Of a DNA stretch of 30,209 bases, positions 28,503 to 30,209 are shown piece by piece. This stretch comes from Chara braunii. Lineage: Eukaryota; Streptophyta; Charophyceae; Charales; Characeae. Location: the NCBI GenBank assembly GCA_003427395.1, contig BFEA01000132.1, forward strand, positions 766,041 through 796,249. The letters are read 5' to 3'. The position numbers and the translations under genes were made by a program. Positions within the stretch are counted from its first letter, which is position 1, and the number at the start of each line of letters is the position of its first letter. Below the pieces are notes generated by a model. It was given only the letters and a program-made list of their open reading frames with translations. It was not told where the DNA came from and searched no databases.

Positions 28503-28506
28503 CAAT

Positions 28507-28573
28507 GTTACGGAGAAGATTAGCACTTCACTTGTGCAAGGATGGCGCACATAAGCCGGCAAATGGTCCAAAG
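28507..28573 (+). pseudogene. U6: U6 snRNA 3' fragment
   Basis: Matches U6 from just before the ACAGAGA box (here ACGGAGA) through AGATTAGCA, TGTGCAAGGATGGCGCACA and on to GCAAATGGTCCAAAG, the part missing from the other two copies. The 5' stem-loop is absent, ACAGAGA is mutated, and the GGCCCC side of the internal stem-loop is changed. TATATACC rather than a T run follows, so it is a dead fragment. Confidence 0.75.
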
Positions 28574-29148
28574 TATATACCAAAAGTAAAAGGAATCACG
28601 GTTGTTTGTTCACCTAGGTGTGCCCATGCTTGATGCTGTGAATGTGGATGAAGCTGGACTCAACCATCATCTAACATGCCACTCAGGGAGGGCACCTCCA
28701 GGAGGAAGGATAGGCAAAGAAGTTGTGATTGCGTCAGAGATCCAGATAAGTGCCTGGAATGCTTATGGGCACTTCATGTAGACGGGCCTTCTACTGAGCC
28801 TCAGATTTCCAAGCATCATCACGACTTGCAGTGTCTTTCAATGTAGCGAAAGGAGGTGTGATTCTATCGGAGATCTTGTATGGGATCTTCATCTTGACAG
28901 GTCTGCTACCTGCCCTTCCAAAGGTGGTCATCGTTGGCGAAGCCCCTTCAGTGTACTGAAGAAGAGATAGGAGCCATCCAAGCTGTGCTGGTCGCATCTT
29001 TGTTTGACGCTCTTCGCTTTTCCTGCTCTGAATTTTACAGAATCAGTATATGCTGTTCTCAAGGCCAGGCTCAATGGCAAGATCTACCTCTGCAGGAAAG
29101 CCTGTTTGATGCCATTCATCTTGGTCTGAGGAATATCAACGTGCCTAC
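28574..29148. other. Gene-free stretch
   Basis: Several short frames without recognisable domains. A polypyrimidine-AG at about 29036-29040 could be chance. Confidence 0.35.
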
Positions 29149-29306
29149 CTCAGTTGCTATACCCATGAACTGTTGAAATAATGACCCAAGTTCAAATGAA
29201 GATGATGGGACCAGATGTACGGAACAAAATTACTCTGAATTACCTGGGGCCGGTCAGTTCAACGATGATATCTCAAGGCCTTTGCCCGTTTATAAAAGAA
29301 AAAATC
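29149..29306 (+). repeat. Dispersed repeat, copy B (partner at 13121)
   Basis: Aligns with 13121-13280 in the same orientation. The most conserved block is GGGGCCGGTCAGTTCAACGA followed by TGATATCTCAAGG. Confidence 0.7.
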
Positions 29307-29509
29307 TTGACGTCACTGCTGAAGCTGGGTGACTATGGGAGGTGGCCAGGAACTTGGCAACATGAATGCAGTGGAATGGCTGGGTAATGAGCATACATAA
29401 ATGTGCTAAATTGTCAGGGCAATAGGGAGCTGTCCTATCGAAATCGGTTTTTGACCTTTTTTTCTGTGCAAACTCAGAGCCTCGTTCCACACCACTAGAG
29501 AACTCTTGA

Positions 29510-29613
29510 GTTTCAAGTGCGCCCTAATCACAATAGTGTGATTAACTTACACTAAGCCACCTCATCGTTCCATGTGCACTAGTGGCTGCCCCTGAAAAAG
29601 TCGCACTTGAAAC
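29510..29613. repeat. Inverted 12-mer pair enclosing a perfect hairpin
   Basis: GTTTCAAGTGCG (29510-29521) and CGCACTTGAAAC (29602-29613) are exact reverse complements. Between them TAATCACA/TGTGATTA (29525-29532/29537-29544) forms an 8-bp stem with a 4-base loop. Possibly a tiny foldback element. Confidence 0.7.
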
Positions 29614-30162
29614 AAAAACATCCTAACTCTCCGCTGTGTGGATGCCTGGTGTTGGCCATGCGATCCAGTAGCCCAACTGTTGACATTGGAGGACCTACCC
29701 CTCCACAGGACAGAGCTGTGCGACTTGCCAAGTTGTTGCCGCGTGAAATTGACGGGAGCAAGGTATGCCAAGTGAAGAGTTGCCAAGTGAAGAGTTTGAT
29801 GGGCAGAAAGCAAGGAACGAAGAATAAGGCCAAGGAAGCAGTGGCATGGGAGACGAGAGGTGGGAGGGGCATGGGCCGCAAGACTGTTACACCATCGGAG
29901 GGCTTTTAGAAGAAAAGTGTGCCGTTGTTCACGAGGTGAAGAAGAAGAATGCACATAAAGTACGAAAGAGAGCTTCTGCAGCCGCACAATCACCAAGAAT
30001 CTTGCATGATCACCGAGATGTCCTGTGAAGAAGAGAAAGTGTGTGCAAGTGGAAGATGGTTCGACTGAGTCATCTGAGCCGTGTGAGTCGCCGACCGCTT
30101 TGTCTCCTCCTCCTACTTCTCAGTCAGCATAAGCTGACAGCAGCAAATGAAAGGATGATGAT

Positions 30163-30164
<2 letters not shown>
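29614..30164. other. Gene-free stretch with basic low-complexity frames
   Basis: Frames at 29607-29909 and 29846-30028 (+) are rich in Lys, Arg and Glu but contain no recognisable domain. GCCAAGTGAAGAGTT is directly repeated at about 29767 and 29782. No gene is called. Confidence 0.4.

Positions 30165-30209
<45 letters not shown>
30165..30209. repeat. (GA)n microsatellite at window end
   Basis: Uninterrupted GA run reaching the last base, so its full length is not seen. Confidence 0.97.

Overview
This window looks like intergenic, repeat-dominated nuclear DNA from a large eukaryotic genome assembly. Evidence: two assembly-gap type N tracts, long microsatellites, no intact conserved protein gene, several inverted-repeat mobile elements, degraded LINE reverse-transcriptase pieces, U6 snRNA-derived fragments and an inserted piece of mitochondrial cox3. 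The cox3 fragment encodes a green-lineage-type protein with universal-code tryptophans. Together with the size and texture of the repeats this suggests a streptophyte (plant or charophyte-alga-like) nuclear genome. The lineage call is an inference, not proven here.

Layout. 1-1.8 kb: a small terminal-inverted-repeat unit, a near-perfect 93-bp-arm foldback, AT-rich sequence with GTTCG/CGAAC palindromes, a GT/CAAT minisatellite and a hairpin cluster. 1.8-5.1 kb: GC- and purine-rich DNA with tandem duplications and a U6-like sequence. 5.2-6.0 kb: the most striking object, ten hairpins that all keep the hexaloop TAAGAT while both stem arms change together. 6.0-8.5 kb: no gene, inverted and direct copies of one repeat, and a decayed eleventh hairpin. 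8.5-13 kb: AT-richer DNA with microsatellites, a disrupted reading frame, an AT-rich inverted-repeat element and a 24-bp minisatellite. 13-15.6 kb: a nest of inverted-repeat elements, one containing a second U6 fragment. 15.6-20.6 kb: microsatellites, a GAGT-rich degenerate array split by the cox3 insertion, and a roughly 108-bp poly(C) tract. 20.6-26 kb: a poly(A)-tailed retrocopy-like end, two LINE remnants and more inverted-repeat elements. 26-30.2 kb: hairpin cluster, short tandem duplications, a third U6 fragment and a repeat shared with the 13-kb region.

No set of host genes working together could be recognised. The functional content that can be supported is mobile-element debris, organelle-derived DNA and structured repeats. 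The covarying hairpin array at 5195-6021 is the best candidate for an undescribed system; its non-Watson-Crick pairs are mostly G-U if the + strand is transcribed, which points to a structured RNA.
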